Positions 31,863 through 40,509 of a stretch of 64,000 nucleotides of DNA are shown one piece after another. Made by a program: the position numbers and the translations under genes. Position 1 is the first letter of the stretch. Each line of letters begins with the position of its first letter. Origin of the DNA: DASTHG01 sp035491895 (lineage in GTDB: Bacteria > Gemmatimonadota > Gemmatimonadetes > Gemmatimonadales > GWC2-71-9); contig DATJJY010000084.1 in assembly GCA_035491895.1 (NCBI GenBank), forward strand, positions 25,687 through 89,686, written 5' to 3'. The notes below the pieces were generated by a model. It saw nothing but the letters and a program-made list of their open reading frames with translations, did not search any database and was not told the DNA's origin.

Positions 31863-32513
31863 ATGTTGAAAACGATGACCGCCGCGCCGCAGCGCGATCC
31901 TCTCCATACCCTGCGAGAGTACCGCAATCTCGCGCCGTGGAACCTGCACGACCTGTCGATCCTCGTGGGTGCCGTGCTGCACGCTTCGGCCGTGACGCCG
32001 ATCAATGCCGCGGCGCGCGCCACGCCGAGCCAGCGCACCATCCGGTTCTACGTCGCCCGCGGGCTCGTCGCGCCGCCCGAAGGACGGGGCACGGCGGCCA
32101 CCTATACCTACCGGCATTTCCTGCAGCTGCTGTGCATCAAGCTGCGGCAGATGGAGGGCGCGACGCTGGCCGCCATCACACGGGACATGGAGGATCAAAC
32201 GGGCGACGTGCTGGAGCGGCGCGCCGCACAGACCCTGGGAGCGGCGCTGCCGCCGCCCGACCGGTTGTCGCTGCGCGGCGGTGAAGGATTGCCGCGGGGT
32301 CGCTCGGGCCGCGCCATCAACGCGTGGCTGTCTCGCGACATCGAGCGCGAGCCAGGCGCGCCGTCCAGCTGGCGGCGCATTCCCGTCGCCCGCGGAGTCG
32401 AGCTGCACCTCGATGCGGACCACCCGCTCGCGCGGCTCGGTCCCGAGGAGGCCGGCGTAGCCGAAATGGTGCGGCAGGCGCTCGCGAAACTCCTACCACA
32501 GTGGCCCGCGTAG
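31863..32513 (+). CDS. MerR-like transcriptional regulator
   Basis: 216 residues with GGGGGA before the ATG. The MerR-type DNA-binding region is at about 55-120: TPSQRTIRFYVARGLVAPPE and TYRHFLQLLCIKLRQMEG, which match the first helix pair, wing and second helix of the MerR fold. The N-terminal 50 residues are extra, so the domain is not at the very N-terminus as usual. The C-terminal part has no recognisable ligand domain. It precedes the LemA gene by 30 nt and may control it. Confidence 0.8.
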   Translation: MLKTMTAAPQRDPLHTLREYRNLAPWNLHDLSILVGAVLHASAVTPINAAARATPSQRTIRFYVARGLVAPPEGRGTAATYTYRHFLQLLCIKLRQMEGATLAAITRDMEDQTGDVLERRAAQTLGAALPPPDRLSLRGGEGLPRGRSGRAINAWLSRDIEREPGAPSSWRRIPVARGVELHLDADHPLARLGPEEAGVAEMVRQALAKLLPQWPA

Positions 32514-32543
32514 TACCCATTCTCCACATCCGGGAGTAAACCC

Positions 32544-33131
32544 ATGGGCGGTGTGATTCTGCTGATCATCCTCGGGGTGGTAGTACTGTACGGGATCAGC
32601 GCATACAACGGCCTCGTCAGCCTCAAGAACCAGACGCTCAACGCGTTCAAGCAGATCGACGTCCAGCTGAAGCGGCGTCACGATCTCATTCCCAACCTAG
32701 TGAACGCCGTGAAGGGCGCGATGGACTTCGAGAAGTCCACGCTCGAGGCGGTGATCCAGGCCCGCAACCAGGCGGTGTCGGCCGGGGCCAACGCGGGACC
32801 CGATGCGATGAAGCAGGTGGGGGCAGCGGAGAACCAGCTGACGGCCGCGCTGTCGCGCTTCAACGTCGTGGTCGAGCAATATCCGCAGCTCAAAGCCACC
32901 GGCAACGTCTCTCAGCTGCAGGAAGAGCTGACCTCCACCGAGAACCGCATCAGCTTCGCCCGGCAGGGATATAACGACACTGCCACGCAGTACAACACCA
33001 AGCAGCAGCAGTTTCCCACGAACATGTTCGCCGGCATCGCCAAGGCGTCGCCGGCCGAGCTGTGGGAGATCACGGACGAGGGCGAGCGCGCCGTCCCGCA
33101 GGTCGATCTCTCCATGAAGCCCAGGGCGTGA
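32544..33131 (+). CDS. lemA: LemA family protein
   Basis: 195 residues. One N-terminal membrane helix (about 3-20, GVILLIILGVVVLYGI) is followed by the diagnostic LemA helices: YNGLVSLKNQTLNAFKQIDV, QLKRRHDLIPNLVNAVKG and the conserved LTSTENRISFARQGYND. LemA proteins form a helical bundle exposed to the cytosol or periplasm; the role is unclear but they are very often paired with an M48 protease, as here. The stop overlaps the protease start as GTGA. Confidence 0.95.
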   Translation: MGGVILLIILGVVVLYGISAYNGLVSLKNQTLNAFKQIDVQLKRRHDLIPNLVNAVKGAMDFEKSTLEAVIQARNQAVSAGANAGPDAMKQVGAAENQLTAALSRFNVVVEQYPQLKATGNVSQLQEELTSTENRISFARQGYNDTATQYNTKQQQFPTNMFAGIAKASPAELWEITDEGERAVPQVDLSMKPRA

Positions 33132-34159
33132 CGGACGACACCGGACTCAATCTTTTTCAGCAGCAGGAGGCGAATCGCCGGCGCACCATCTGGCTGGTGA
33201 TCGCCTTCGTGCTGTTCTTCGCCTGGCTCGGATTCGGCGGGGACTTCGCGTACTGGCTCGCCACGTCGGACGCCGCCCCGGAAACGTACCACCACACCTT
33301 CCCCTGGTTCGGCCTCGTCATGACGGCCATCGGCGCTGGCATCGCGCGCTACGGGTTTGTCACCGGGCCGAACAAGGTGCTGTGGTCGACCGGGGCAGTG
33401 AAGCTCGAGGACCCCCAGACCGACAAGGAGCGCCAGCTCGTCAACGTCGTCGAGGAGATGGCGATCGCCGCCGGTATTCCGCGACCGGACATCTGGATCG
33501 TCCCCGACTCCGATCCCAACGCCTTCGCGACGGGTCTCGACCAGGGTCACTCCCACATCGCCGTGACGCAGGGGTTACTGGACATCTGCAGTCGCGACGA
33601 GCTGCAGGCGGTGGTGGCGCACGAGCTGGGACACGTGAAAAACCTCGACGTGCGACTGATGACTACCCTCGCAGCGCTGGTCGGCGCGGTGGCGCTGATG
33701 CACGACGGCGTCGGCCGGCTGCTCTCCTCCGGAGGGCGGCTCGGCGGCGGCTCGCGTGGCGGGAAGGGCAAGGGTGGCGGCATCGTCGTCATCGTCGTCC
33801 TGGTCCTCTGGGTGATCTCCTGGATTCTCGCCCCGATCATCGCCCAGTTCCTGGCGATGGCCGTGAGCCGGAAGCGGGAATACCTGGCGGACGCGATGGG
33901 CGCGCAATTCACCCGCAATCCGATGGCGCTGGCCACCGCGCTCACCAAGATCGAATCGGCCGATGCGCCGACGACGTCGATCAAGCGCGGCGCCGCCCAT
34001 CTCTGCATCGCCGATCCCCTGGGGCGGCGCGCCAACCTGCGCGAGGGCGGCCTGTCCGACCTGTTCGCCACCCACCCGCCGATGGCGGCCCGCATCGCCC
34101 GGCTCAAGGGCATGGCCTACCAGCGCCTCAAGGCTGAAGGACAGTTTCCGGCAGCGTGA
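33128..34159 (+). CDS. Membrane M48-family zinc metalloprotease
   Basis: 343 residues from a GTG at 33128 (4-nt overlap with lemA). Two membrane helices near the N-terminus (about 18-38 and 55-75), a catalytic HELGH (VVAHELGHVKNLD), a third ligand Glu expected in KREYLADAMG, and a further membrane span after a Gly/Ser/Lys-rich loop (GGSRGGKGKGGG, then IVVIVVLVLWVISWIL). This is the HtpX/M48B plan. It probably degrades damaged membrane proteins. It also overlaps the acyltransferase gene by 4 nt (GTGA). Confidence 0.94.
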   Translation: MTDDTGLNLFQQQEANRRRTIWLVIAFVLFFAWLGFGGDFAYWLATSDAAPETYHHTFPWFGLVMTAIGAGIARYGFVTGPNKVLWSTGAVKLEDPQTDKERQLVNVVEEMAIAAGIPRPDIWIVPDSDPNAFATGLDQGHSHIAVTQGLLDICSRDELQAVVAHELGHVKNLDVRLMTTLAALVGAVALMHDGVGRLLSSGGRLGGGSRGGKGKGGGIVVIVVLVLWVISWILAPIIAQFLAMAVSRKREYLADAMGAQFTRNPMALATALTKIESADAPTTSIKRGAAHLCIADPLGRRANLREGGLSDLFATHPPMAARIARLKGMAYQRLKAEGQFPAA

Positions 34160-35628
34160 CCGCTCGCGACTGGGCCATCGCTCTCGTAGTGGGGCTCAGC
34201 GTGGCGAGCGGCGTCGCCTACCTGGCGCGGAACCGGTTGCGTCGCGCGGGCCGGGCATCCGTGCTGCGGTTCCGCACCCGTCTCGCCCGGTATCATCTGC
34301 AGCAGCGGCGCCGCGTGAGAGAGACGCTGCTCGAAGATCCCGTCGTCGGGGCAGCGGTGCTCGAGCACGCCCGCGAGCACGGAGTCCCCGAGACGCGGGT
34401 GTGGCGCCTCGTCACGCGCTACGTCGACGAGATCGTACCCTACTTGAACGTCCTCTCCTACTACAAGATCGGCTACAACGCGGCGAAGGTGCTGATCCAC
34501 CTGCTGTACAAGGTCAGCGTCGACCATCAGGACGAGCGCGCTCTGGCCCGCATTCCGAAGCAGGACGTCGTCGTCTACTTGATGAATCACCGCTCCAACG
34601 CCGACTACGTCTTGGTCGCTTACGTTCTGGCCCGCGGCACGCACGTGAGCTACGCCGTGGGGGAGTGGGCCCGGGCCTGGCCACTCGAGTACGTGTTCAA
34701 GTCGTTCGGTGCCTACTTCATCCGGCGCCGATTCCGCGAGCCGCTGTATCACGCGGTGCTCGAACGCTACGTCCAGCTCATCACGGCGAACGGCGTCACG
34801 CAGGGGATCTTCCCGGAAGGGGGCCTCAGCAGGGACGGCAAGCTGCGGCCCCCGAAGCTCGGCCTGCTCGATTACCTCTGCCGTACCCTGATCGATCCGG
34901 CGTTCCAGCGGGACATCTGGTTCGTCCCCGTGGCCCTCAACTACGACCGGGTGCTGGAGGACCGGTCGTTGATCCGCGAGCTGATCGACCCGCGAGACCG
35001 CCCCGGTCTGATCGCGCAGCTCACGACCGTCGTCTCCTACGTGGCGGGAAATACGTTCCGCCTCGTCACCGGGCGGCTGCGACGCTACGGCCGCGTCGCC
35101 GTGAATTTCGGCACGCCGCTGTCGTTGCGCGCCTGGCTGGCGACCGCGCCGCCCGGTGTCCTGACCTGGCCGAAGGAGCGCCGCCTTCCCGAGCTCGACC
35201 GGCTGGCGCAGGAAATGATGCGGCGCATCGGCGTGATCATCCCCGTCACGCCAGTCCCATTGGCAGCAGCGGCCCTGCTTTCGTTTCAGCAGACGGTAGT
35301 GGCGCGAGACGCCGTACTCGAGCGGATGGATGTGCTGCGGGACCGGCTGCTCGAGGTCAACGGCAAGGTGGTGCGCGGCGGTGCGCGCATCAGCGAGATC
35401 TGGGATCGCGCCTGGCGCATGTTGCGGCTGCGCCGGCTCGTCGTCGAGGACGGAACGAGCCTCGTGATCCTGCCGCGCGGACGCCCGCTGCTCGAGTACT
35501 ACGCCAACTCGATCGCTCACCTCCTGCCGATCCGCGCGCCGCGGCTGCCGATGCACAAGGAGCACGATCGCGAGACGGACCTGCCAAAACTGCGAACCGG
35601 GGAGTGGGATGTGGGGAGTGGTACCTGA
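34156..35628 (+). CDS. PlsB-like glycerol-3-phosphate acyltransferase
   Basis: 490 residues from a GTG overlapping the protease stop. Acyltransferase motifs are in order: I, NHRSNADYVLVAYV (the His-x4-Asp catalytic pair); II, GAYFIRRRF; III, FPEGGLSRDGKL; IV, VPVALNYDRVLED. This spacing is closer to PlsB than to PlsC. A membrane helix lies at the N-terminus (about 7-25). It probably makes lysophosphatidate from acyl donor and glycerol-3-phosphate. The last codons lie inside a GGGGAGTGG-type inverted repeat (35599-35688). Confidence 0.88.
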   Translation: MTARDWAIALVVGLSVASGVAYLARNRLRRAGRASVLRFRTRLARYHLQQRRRVRETLLEDPVVGAAVLEHAREHGVPETRVWRLVTRYVDEIVPYLNVLSYYKIGYNAAKVLIHLLYKVSVDHQDERALARIPKQDVVVYLMNHRSNADYVLVAYVLARGTHVSYAVGEWARAWPLEYVFKSFGAYFIRRRFREPLYHAVLERYVQLITANGVTQGIFPEGGLSRDGKLRPPKLGLLDYLCRTLIDPAFQRDIWFVPVALNYDRVLEDRSLIRELIDPRDRPGLIAQLTTVVSYVAGNTFRLVTGRLRRYGRVAVNFGTPLSLRAWLATAPPGVLTWPKERRLPELDRLAQEMMRRIGVIIPVTPVPLAAAALLSFQQTVVARDAVLERMDVLRDRLLEVNGKVVRGGARISEIWDRAWRMLRLRRLVVEDGTSLVILPRGRPLLEYYANSIAHLLPIRAPRLPMHKEHDRETDLPKLRTGEWDVGSGT

Positions 35629-35688
35629 CGGCGCAGCAAGGGGGTACGCATCGCAACGTTTGGTGCCACTCCCCACTCCCCACTCCCC
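35599..35688. repeat. Inverted repeat of GGGGAGTGG units spanning a gene end
   Basis: Left arm 35599-35625 and right arm 35662-35688 are complementary at 24 of 27 positions; each arm is itself made of tandem GGGGAGTGG-like units. The left arm encodes the last eight to nine residues of the acyltransferase. The loop is 36 nt. The element ends 20 nt before the next start. A TATATT just after it could be a -10. Confidence 0.75.
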
Positions 35689-35708
35689 CCTATATTTCCC
35701 CCGCTCCC

Positions 35709-36713
35709 ATGTCGGCCCCCCGCGTCCTAGACCTCCCTTCCCTCCAACCAGGCGAGCGGGTGCAGGATACCCTGCTGGTGCTCGACGCCGAGCAGCGCAG
35801 CTTCGAGGGCGGGTGGTGCACCGTGCTGACGTTCGGAAACGCCACCGGTCGCCTCACCAGCGCACCGTTCTGGGACCGTGAGCAGGCGATCGTCGAGGGG
35901 GTGCGGCCGGGTCACGTGGTCCAGGTGCTCGGCGAAGTGGCCGACTACCGTGGCCGCCGCCAGCTCCGGGTCACCTCACTCCGTGTCCTCCCACCGAGCA
36001 CGGCGGAGCTCGGCCGGCTGCTCCCCAGCGTCGGGGACGTCACGCGCTACTGGGAGACGATCGACGGCTGGCGCGCCGAGCTGACGAAGCCGCGGCTGGC
36101 GGCGGTGCTCGCGTTGTTCTTCGAGGACGCCGACTTTCGCCGCCGCTTCGGAGCTTGTCCCGCCAGCGTCTCGGGTCACCACGCCATACTCGGCGGGTTA
36201 TTGACCCATACCGTCGAAGTCGGCGCCATCGCCCGCACGATCGCGCGCGCCGCGGGCGCCGATCAGGAGCTGGTGCTCGCGGGCGCCCTGCTCCACGACA
36301 TCGGTAAGCTCGACGCCTACCGCTGGGACGGCGTCTTCGGGTATACCGACCTCCATTATCTCCTGGGACACGTCGTGCTGGGCGCATTGGCGCTGGAACG
36401 ACGCCTCAATGAGGAGCCGGTGGCGACGTGCACCTCCGATGAGCGCCAGCTGCTGCTGCACCTCATTCTGTCGCACCACGGCCGCTTCGAGCACGGCAGC
36501 CCCGTGTTGCCGCTGACGCTCGAAGCCGAGGTGCTGCACTGGGCGGACAACGCGAGCGCCAAGACCGCCAGCATGGCGGAGGCGTTGCGCGACGCGGATG
36601 CGTTCACCGAAGGACTCATCTCACAAAAGCGGGTCTGGCAGCTGGACCATCGCCGGCCGTACCGGGGATCGAGCGATTGGGGCGGGACACCAACGGTCGA
36701 GCCGGATCGCTGA
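35709..36713 (+). CDS. YhaM-like OB-fold/HD-domain 3'-5' exoribonuclease
   Basis: 334 residues. An OB-fold nucleic-acid-binding domain covers about 10-100 (VQDTLLVLDAEQRSFEGGWC, HVVQVLGEVADYRGRRQL). An HD phosphohydrolase domain follows with HHAILGGLLTHTVEVG, LLHDIGKLDAYRW and LSHHGRFEHGSPV. This is the order found in B. subtilis YhaM (314 residues), a 3'-5' exonuclease acting on RNA and single-stranded DNA. The start at 35709 agrees with the family length. It follows the repeat at the acyltransferase end. Confidence 0.87.
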   Translation: MSAPRVLDLPSLQPGERVQDTLLVLDAEQRSFEGGWCTVLTFGNATGRLTSAPFWDREQAIVEGVRPGHVVQVLGEVADYRGRRQLRVTSLRVLPPSTAELGRLLPSVGDVTRYWETIDGWRAELTKPRLAAVLALFFEDADFRRRFGACPASVSGHHAILGGLLTHTVEVGAIARTIARAAGADQELVLAGALLHDIGKLDAYRWDGVFGYTDLHYLLGHVVLGALALERRLNEEPVATCTSDERQLLLHLILSHHGRFEHGSPVLPLTLEAEVLHWADNASAKTASMAEALRDADAFTEGLISQKRVWQLDHRRPYRGSSDWGGTPTVEPDR

Positions 36714-36729
36714 CCCGGGACTCCCTGCG

Positions 36730-38616
36730 ATGACCCTCGATCAGACCCCCCGCGGCCGCTACCTGGCCACGCTCAGCGTGGCGGCGCTCGGCGTCGTGTA
36801 CGGCGACATCGGCACGAGCCCGCTGTACGCGTTTCACGAAGCCTTCTACGGGCCCGTGGGAATCCCTCCCACTCCTGAGAATGTGCTCGGAGTGCTGTCG
36901 CTGGTTTTCTGGTCGCTGATTCTCGTCGTCACGATCAAGTACCATGTCGTCATCATCCGGGCCGACAACAAGGGCGAGGGAGGCGTGCTCGCCCTGATGG
37001 CGCTGGTGCAGGGCAGCCGCCTGGCCCGGGGACTGCCGCCGCGCCACGTGATGATCATCCTGGGGATCTTCGGGACCGCGCTGATCTATGCCGATGGCGC
37101 CCTCACGCCGGCGATTTCCGTCCTCGGCGCTACCGAGGGGCTGGAGGTCGCGACACCGGGCTTGGGGCGTATCGTCGTCCCCCTCACGCTCGTCATCTTG
37201 ATCGGGCTGTTCTGGTTTCAGAGCCGCGGCACGGCGCGCATCGGGGCGGTGTTCGGTCCCATCATGCTCGTCTGGTTCTGGACGATCGCCGTGCTCGGAG
37301 TGGTGGCGATACTCCGGCAGCCCAGTGTGCTGGCGGCGGTGTCGCCGGTCCACGGCGTGGGGTTCTTCGCAGAGAACCCCCGACGGGGGCTCGTCGTCCT
37401 GGGGGCGGTGTTCCTGGTGGTGACCGGCGGCGAGGCGCTGTACGCCGACCTCGGCCACTTCGGACACCGTGCGATCCAGATCGCCTGGTTCTCGACGGCC
37501 GGGCCGGCCCTGGTACTCAATTACTTCGGGCAGGGAGCCCTGCTACTGCACGATCCCAGTGCGGCGGTCAATCCGTTCTATCATCTCGCGCCGCCGTGGT
37601 TCTTGTATCCGCTGATCGCATTGGCGACGGCTGCGGCCATCATCGCCTCGCAGGCGATCATCTCGGGCGCCTTTTCCCTGACGCGCCAGGCCGTGCAGCT
37701 GGGGTATAGCCCGCGGTTGCAGATCGACCACACCTCGTCACGGGAGATCGGGCAGATCTACGTACCGGCAGTGAACTGGGGGCTGATGCTCCTGACCTGC
37801 GCCTTCGTGATTTACTTCGGGTCGTCCACCAACATCGCTGGGGCCTACGGGGTCGCGCTGTCGACGCTGATGCTTATGACGACGCTGATGTTCTACGTCA
37901 TGTCCCGCGAAGTCTGGCGCTGGAGCTTTCTGCGTGCGGTCGTGGTCGTGGGGTTGTTCCTGGCGATGGATATCCCGTTCTTCATCGCCAACGCTCTGAA
38001 GATCAAGAACGGCGGATGGGTCCCGCTGGCGACCGCCGCAGGGCTATTCCTGCTCATGTCCACCTGGAAGCGCGGTCGCGAGATTCTCTCGAAGCGCCTC
38101 CAGGAGAAGTCCGTTCCGCTCAACATCCTCATGGCCGACCTCGCCGCCGATCCTCCCCTGCGTGTGCCGGGCGTGGCGGTCTTCATGTCTGGGACACGGG
38201 ACGGTGCGCCGCCGGCCCTGGTTCACAATCTCGCCCACAACAAGGTGTTGCACGAGCGCGTGGTGTTCCTCACGGTGTTAACGGAGGAAATACCCCACGT
38301 CCCCTCTGCCGAGCGCGTGATCGTGAAGCATCTCGGCAAGGGATTCCACAACGTGACGGCACGCTATGGCTTCATGGACGACCCGGATATCGTCGACATG
38401 ATCGACCGCTGCCGCGAAAAGAAACTCATCATCCCACTCGAGGGGACGACGTTTTTCCTGGGTCGCGAAGAGCTGGTGTCGACGGATCGTCCGGGGATGG
38501 CGCGCTGGCGCGAGCGGCTGTTCGCGTTCATGTCGCGCAACGCGCTGCGCGCGACGGCGTTCTTCCAGATTCCCTCGACGCAGGTGTTCGAGGTGGGGGC
38601 GCAGGTGGAGCTATGA
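36730..38616 (+). CDS. kup: Kup-family potassium uptake protein
   Basis: 628 residues, the usual Kup length. It opens with SVAALGVVYGDIGTSPLYAF, the family signature, followed by 12 membrane helices (for example HVMIILGIFGTALIYADGAL and GVALSTLMLMTTLMFYVM) and a cytosolic tail of about 170 residues ending FEVGAQVEL. It imports potassium, probably with protons. It starts 16 nt after the HD nuclease gene. The neighbouring deacetylase on the other strand has a structured leader, so shared control by a nucleotide signal such as cyclic di-AMP is an idea without direct support. Confidence 0.96.
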   Translation: MTLDQTPRGRYLATLSVAALGVVYGDIGTSPLYAFHEAFYGPVGIPPTPENVLGVLSLVFWSLILVVTIKYHVVIIRADNKGEGGVLALMALVQGSRLARGLPPRHVMIILGIFGTALIYADGALTPAISVLGATEGLEVATPGLGRIVVPLTLVILIGLFWFQSRGTARIGAVFGPIMLVWFWTIAVLGVVAILRQPSVLAAVSPVHGVGFFAENPRRGLVVLGAVFLVVTGGEALYADLGHFGHRAIQIAWFSTAGPALVLNYFGQGALLLHDPSAAVNPFYHLAPPWFLYPLIALATAAAIIASQAIISGAFSLTRQAVQLGYSPRLQIDHTSSREIGQIYVPAVNWGLMLLTCAFVIYFGSSTNIAGAYGVALSTLMLMTTLMFYVMSREVWRWSFLRAVVVVGLFLAMDIPFFIANALKIKNGGWVPLATAAGLFLLMSTWKRGREILSKRLQEKSVPLNILMADLAADPPLRVPGVAVFMSGTRDGAPPALVHNLAHNKVLHERVVFLTVLTEEIPHVPSAERVIVKHLGKGFHNVTARYGFMDDPDIVDMIDRCREKKLIIPLEGTTFFLGREELVSTDRPGMARWRERLFAFMSRNALRATAFFQIPSTQVFEVGAQVEL

Positions 38617-38652
38617 GCTCGAGGTGATGGAAGTTGGTGGAGGTCGCGAAGA

Positions 38653-39366
38653 TCAGCGCAGCAGCTCCCCGAGAGAGCGGAATTCGTAACCGGCGGCGCG
38701 GGCATCAGCGATGATTCCCGGCAGTGCCGCCGCCGTATTCGAGCGATCGCCACGATCGGTCGTTCCGGCGGGGTCGTAGCCGTCGCCGTCGTGCAGGAGG
38801 ATGATCGCCCCGGGCTTGAGCTTGACCCGAACGCGGCGCCGAATCTCCTCGGCCGGCGGTCGGTCGGAGTCCCACACCCCGTAGGTCCACCCGATAGTGC
38901 GATAACGCAGCTTGTTGGCGACGCGCGTAACGAACGGGTTGCGGTACCCGTGCGGGGCCCGGAAGGCGCGCGGGATTTCCCCGGTGATCTCCACGATGTC
39001 CCTGTGGCCCCCCGTCAGCTCGGCGCGGACCGCGCTCGGCCCGAGGCGATGCAACTTGCGATGGGTGCGCGTGTGGTTGCCGATCTCGTGCCCCGCCCCG
39101 GCGACCTGTCGCGCCATCTCGGGATGCAGGCGAACCGCCGCGCCGACCAGGAAGAACGCGGCCGGCACGCGCTCCCGGGCCAGGGTATCGAGAACATTGC
39201 CGGTCACGGAGGGTCGCGGCCCGTCGTCGAATGTGAGGTAAAGCACGCGCTCGCGTTTCGATCCGCGACCCACGACCCGCCCGAAGAGTGGGCTCGTCGG
39301 GTCGTAGGCCCCCCACGCGAGCGTACCGGCAGCGGCGGCTCCCGCCGCGACAATGGGGACGATCAT
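38653..39366 (-). CDS. Polysaccharide deacetylase (NodB domain)
   Basis: 237 residues with a signal or anchor at 1-20 (MIVPIVAAGAAAAGTLAWG). NodB motifs: TFDDGP (catalytic Asp and metal Asp), HTRTH metal histidines, RAPHGYRNP and the final LLHDGD. It is a metal-dependent carbohydrate esterase, likely removing acetyl groups from peptidoglycan or another glycan in the periplasm. Its start lies 55 nt after a terminator hairpin at the end of a long structured leader, so expression may depend on antitermination. Confidence 0.93.
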   Translation of the reverse strand: MIVPIVAAGAAAAGTLAWGAYDPTSPLFGRVVGRGSKRERVLYLTFDDGPRPSVTGNVLDTLARERVPAAFFLVGAAVRLHPEMARQVAGAGHEIGNHTRTHRKLHRLGPSAVRAELTGGHRDIVEITGEIPRAFRAPHGYRNPFVTRVANKLRYRTIGWTYGVWDSDRPPAEEIRRRVRVKLKPGAIILLHDGDGYDPAGTTDRGDRSNTAAALPGIIADARAAGYEFRSLGELLR

Positions 39367-39420
39367 GGACTGTTGACCCGGTGAGCACTCCGGGCGTCAA
39401 AAACCCGCCTGGAAATACGA

Positions 39421-39845
39421 AGCCCCTGGAACGACCCGAAGGGCCGCCCAGGGGCTCCGCACATCGGTTACCCGGAGCCGGGGGATTGCTCCCGCCGTTC
39501 TTCGTCCTGCCGCCGCCGGTGGACTGTTGCGTCCGCGGTAGGGCGTACAGGAGCTCCGGCTTCCATCCCCAAGCAACCTGGCCGGGTCGCAAGGTTCACC
39601 GCTGCGAGTGCTGCGGGTCAGATCGGGTCGCGGACCGACCTTCCGCACTGCACGTCGAGGCACCGCGTCGACGTGGCTGAGGCACGCGACTGGCCTCAGC
39701 GATCCGAGTCGGTGAGATCCTCCCGGATCGACAGGCGCCTGAGCCCTTGTTGCATCGGCACCTTCCCCGGAATTCCCGCTCGGACAGGTCGTGTGGGCGT
39801 GGAAGGGACTTGAGGCCCCAACCCTTCCCCACTCGACACGCAGGA
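39421..39845 (-). ncRNA. Unclassified structured leader RNA with terminator/antiterminator
   Basis: The 641-nt gene-free stretch before the deacetylase holds a series of hairpins on the minus strand. In plus coordinates: 39790-39840, 39733-39763, 39701-39729, 39676-39700 (8 bp perfect), 39652-39674 (7 bp perfect), 39626-39640 and 39575-39596. It ends in a terminator AGCCCCTGG/CCAGGGGCT (39421-39456) followed by TCGTATTT. A competing stem pairs 39453-39459 with 39473-39479 and shares four bases with the terminator. A weak promoter (TTGCGC, 15 nt, TTAAAT) ends at 39848. No known riboswitch, RNase P, tmRNA or 6S core was recognised. Confidence 0.55.
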
Positions 39846-39918
39846 CAATTTAAGGATCGCGAGAAACCGCGCAAGTGCCGATGTTTCTTCGGGTTAGCTC
39901 ACTGCGATGTGCATCGAA

Positions 39919-39987
39919 TGTGGATCATAACCAGCGCGCTGCAGAGGCGTTGCGGCATCCATCCACATCGTGTGGAGTTGTGGATCA
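39919..39987. repeat. Cluster of TGTGGAT repeats resembling DnaA boxes
   Basis: TGTGGATCA occurs at 39919-39927 and again exactly 60 bp later at 39979-39987; each matches the DnaA box TGTGGATAA at 8 of 9 positions. An inverted copy TGTGGATGG (plus 39959-39967) and a weaker TGTGGAGTT (39971-39979) lie between. No AT-rich unwinding region, dnaA or dnaN is present, so this is not an obvious origin. It may bind DnaA or another repressor. Confidence 0.4.
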
Positions 39988-40007
39988 ACAGCGTTCACGT
40001 TCCCACA

Positions 40008-40508
40008 TCAGCTCGCTGCCGGCTTTTTCAACGCCGCCTGCTTCATGAACGCGCGCAACAGGCCGATATAGTGGCGGAGCGCCTGGTCGAGACGCGCGCC
40101 GCGATAGGGACCCCAGGCTCGCAGGCTGTCGGCGCTGGCGCGCGTCGGCGGCTCGGGTGCTGCCCACTCACGCTCGCAACGCGCCAGTGTTCGACGCAGA
40201 TCGGCGTTCCCGCTCTGCAGCTTCACCTGCTCGACTTTGGCGTGCGGGACGTAAACGCCTCCCGCGAGCACCGTCGACACCTGATCCAGCGCGGCCGCGG
40301 CGCTGTGGCAGGACTGGCGCACCCGCCGCGCGCGCGCGAGGACGAGATCGGGGGACGCGCTGGCAAGGTCGATTGGAAAGGCCGCGATCGCACCGCGCAC
40401 CACGTCCAACGAATCGGAGACACCGCTCAGCGCACGCTCGTAGCGGGCCTGGCGCACGGTGTCCGGCGCTTGCGCCACGAGGGCGAGCGCCAAGAGAGCA
40501 GTCATCAT
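40008..40508 (-). CDS. Secreted helical protein with two cysteines (first of a related pair)
   Basis: 166 residues with a short signal peptide (MMTALLALALVAQA). The mature part is helical and carries two cysteines, in VRQSCHSAAAALDQ and RTLARCEREW, then a helix RLDQALRHYIGLLRAFMKQA. It resembles the product at 41190 in layout. It starts one nt after the stop of the upstream gene and is probably co-transcribed with it. Unknown function. Confidence 0.72.
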   Translation of the reverse strand: MMTALLALALVAQAPDTVRQARYERALSGVSDSLDVVRGAIAAFPIDLASASPDLVLARARRVRQSCHSAAAALDQVSTVLAGGVYVPHAKVEQVKLQSGNADLRRTLARCEREWAAPEPPTRASADSLRAWGPYRGARLDQALRHYIGLLRAFMKQAALKKPAAS

Positions 40509-40509
40509 G

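Noticed and set aside
33963..35708. Extension of the plus-strand ORF that ends at 36713
   Set aside because: Only the part from 35709 shows the YhaM-like domains; the first 580 codons are arginine-rich shadow of the protease and acyltransferase genes.
39421..39845. Cyclic di-AMP (ydaO) riboswitch, RNase P RNA or tmRNA
   Set aside because: The ydaO core ending in GACAGCTAAC, the RNase P segment GAGGAAAGTCC and a tRNA-like tmRNA end were looked for and not found.
39919..39987. Chromosomal origin of replication
   Set aside because: No AT-rich unwinding region and no dnaA, dnaN, gyrB or rpmH nearby; only box-like 9-mers.
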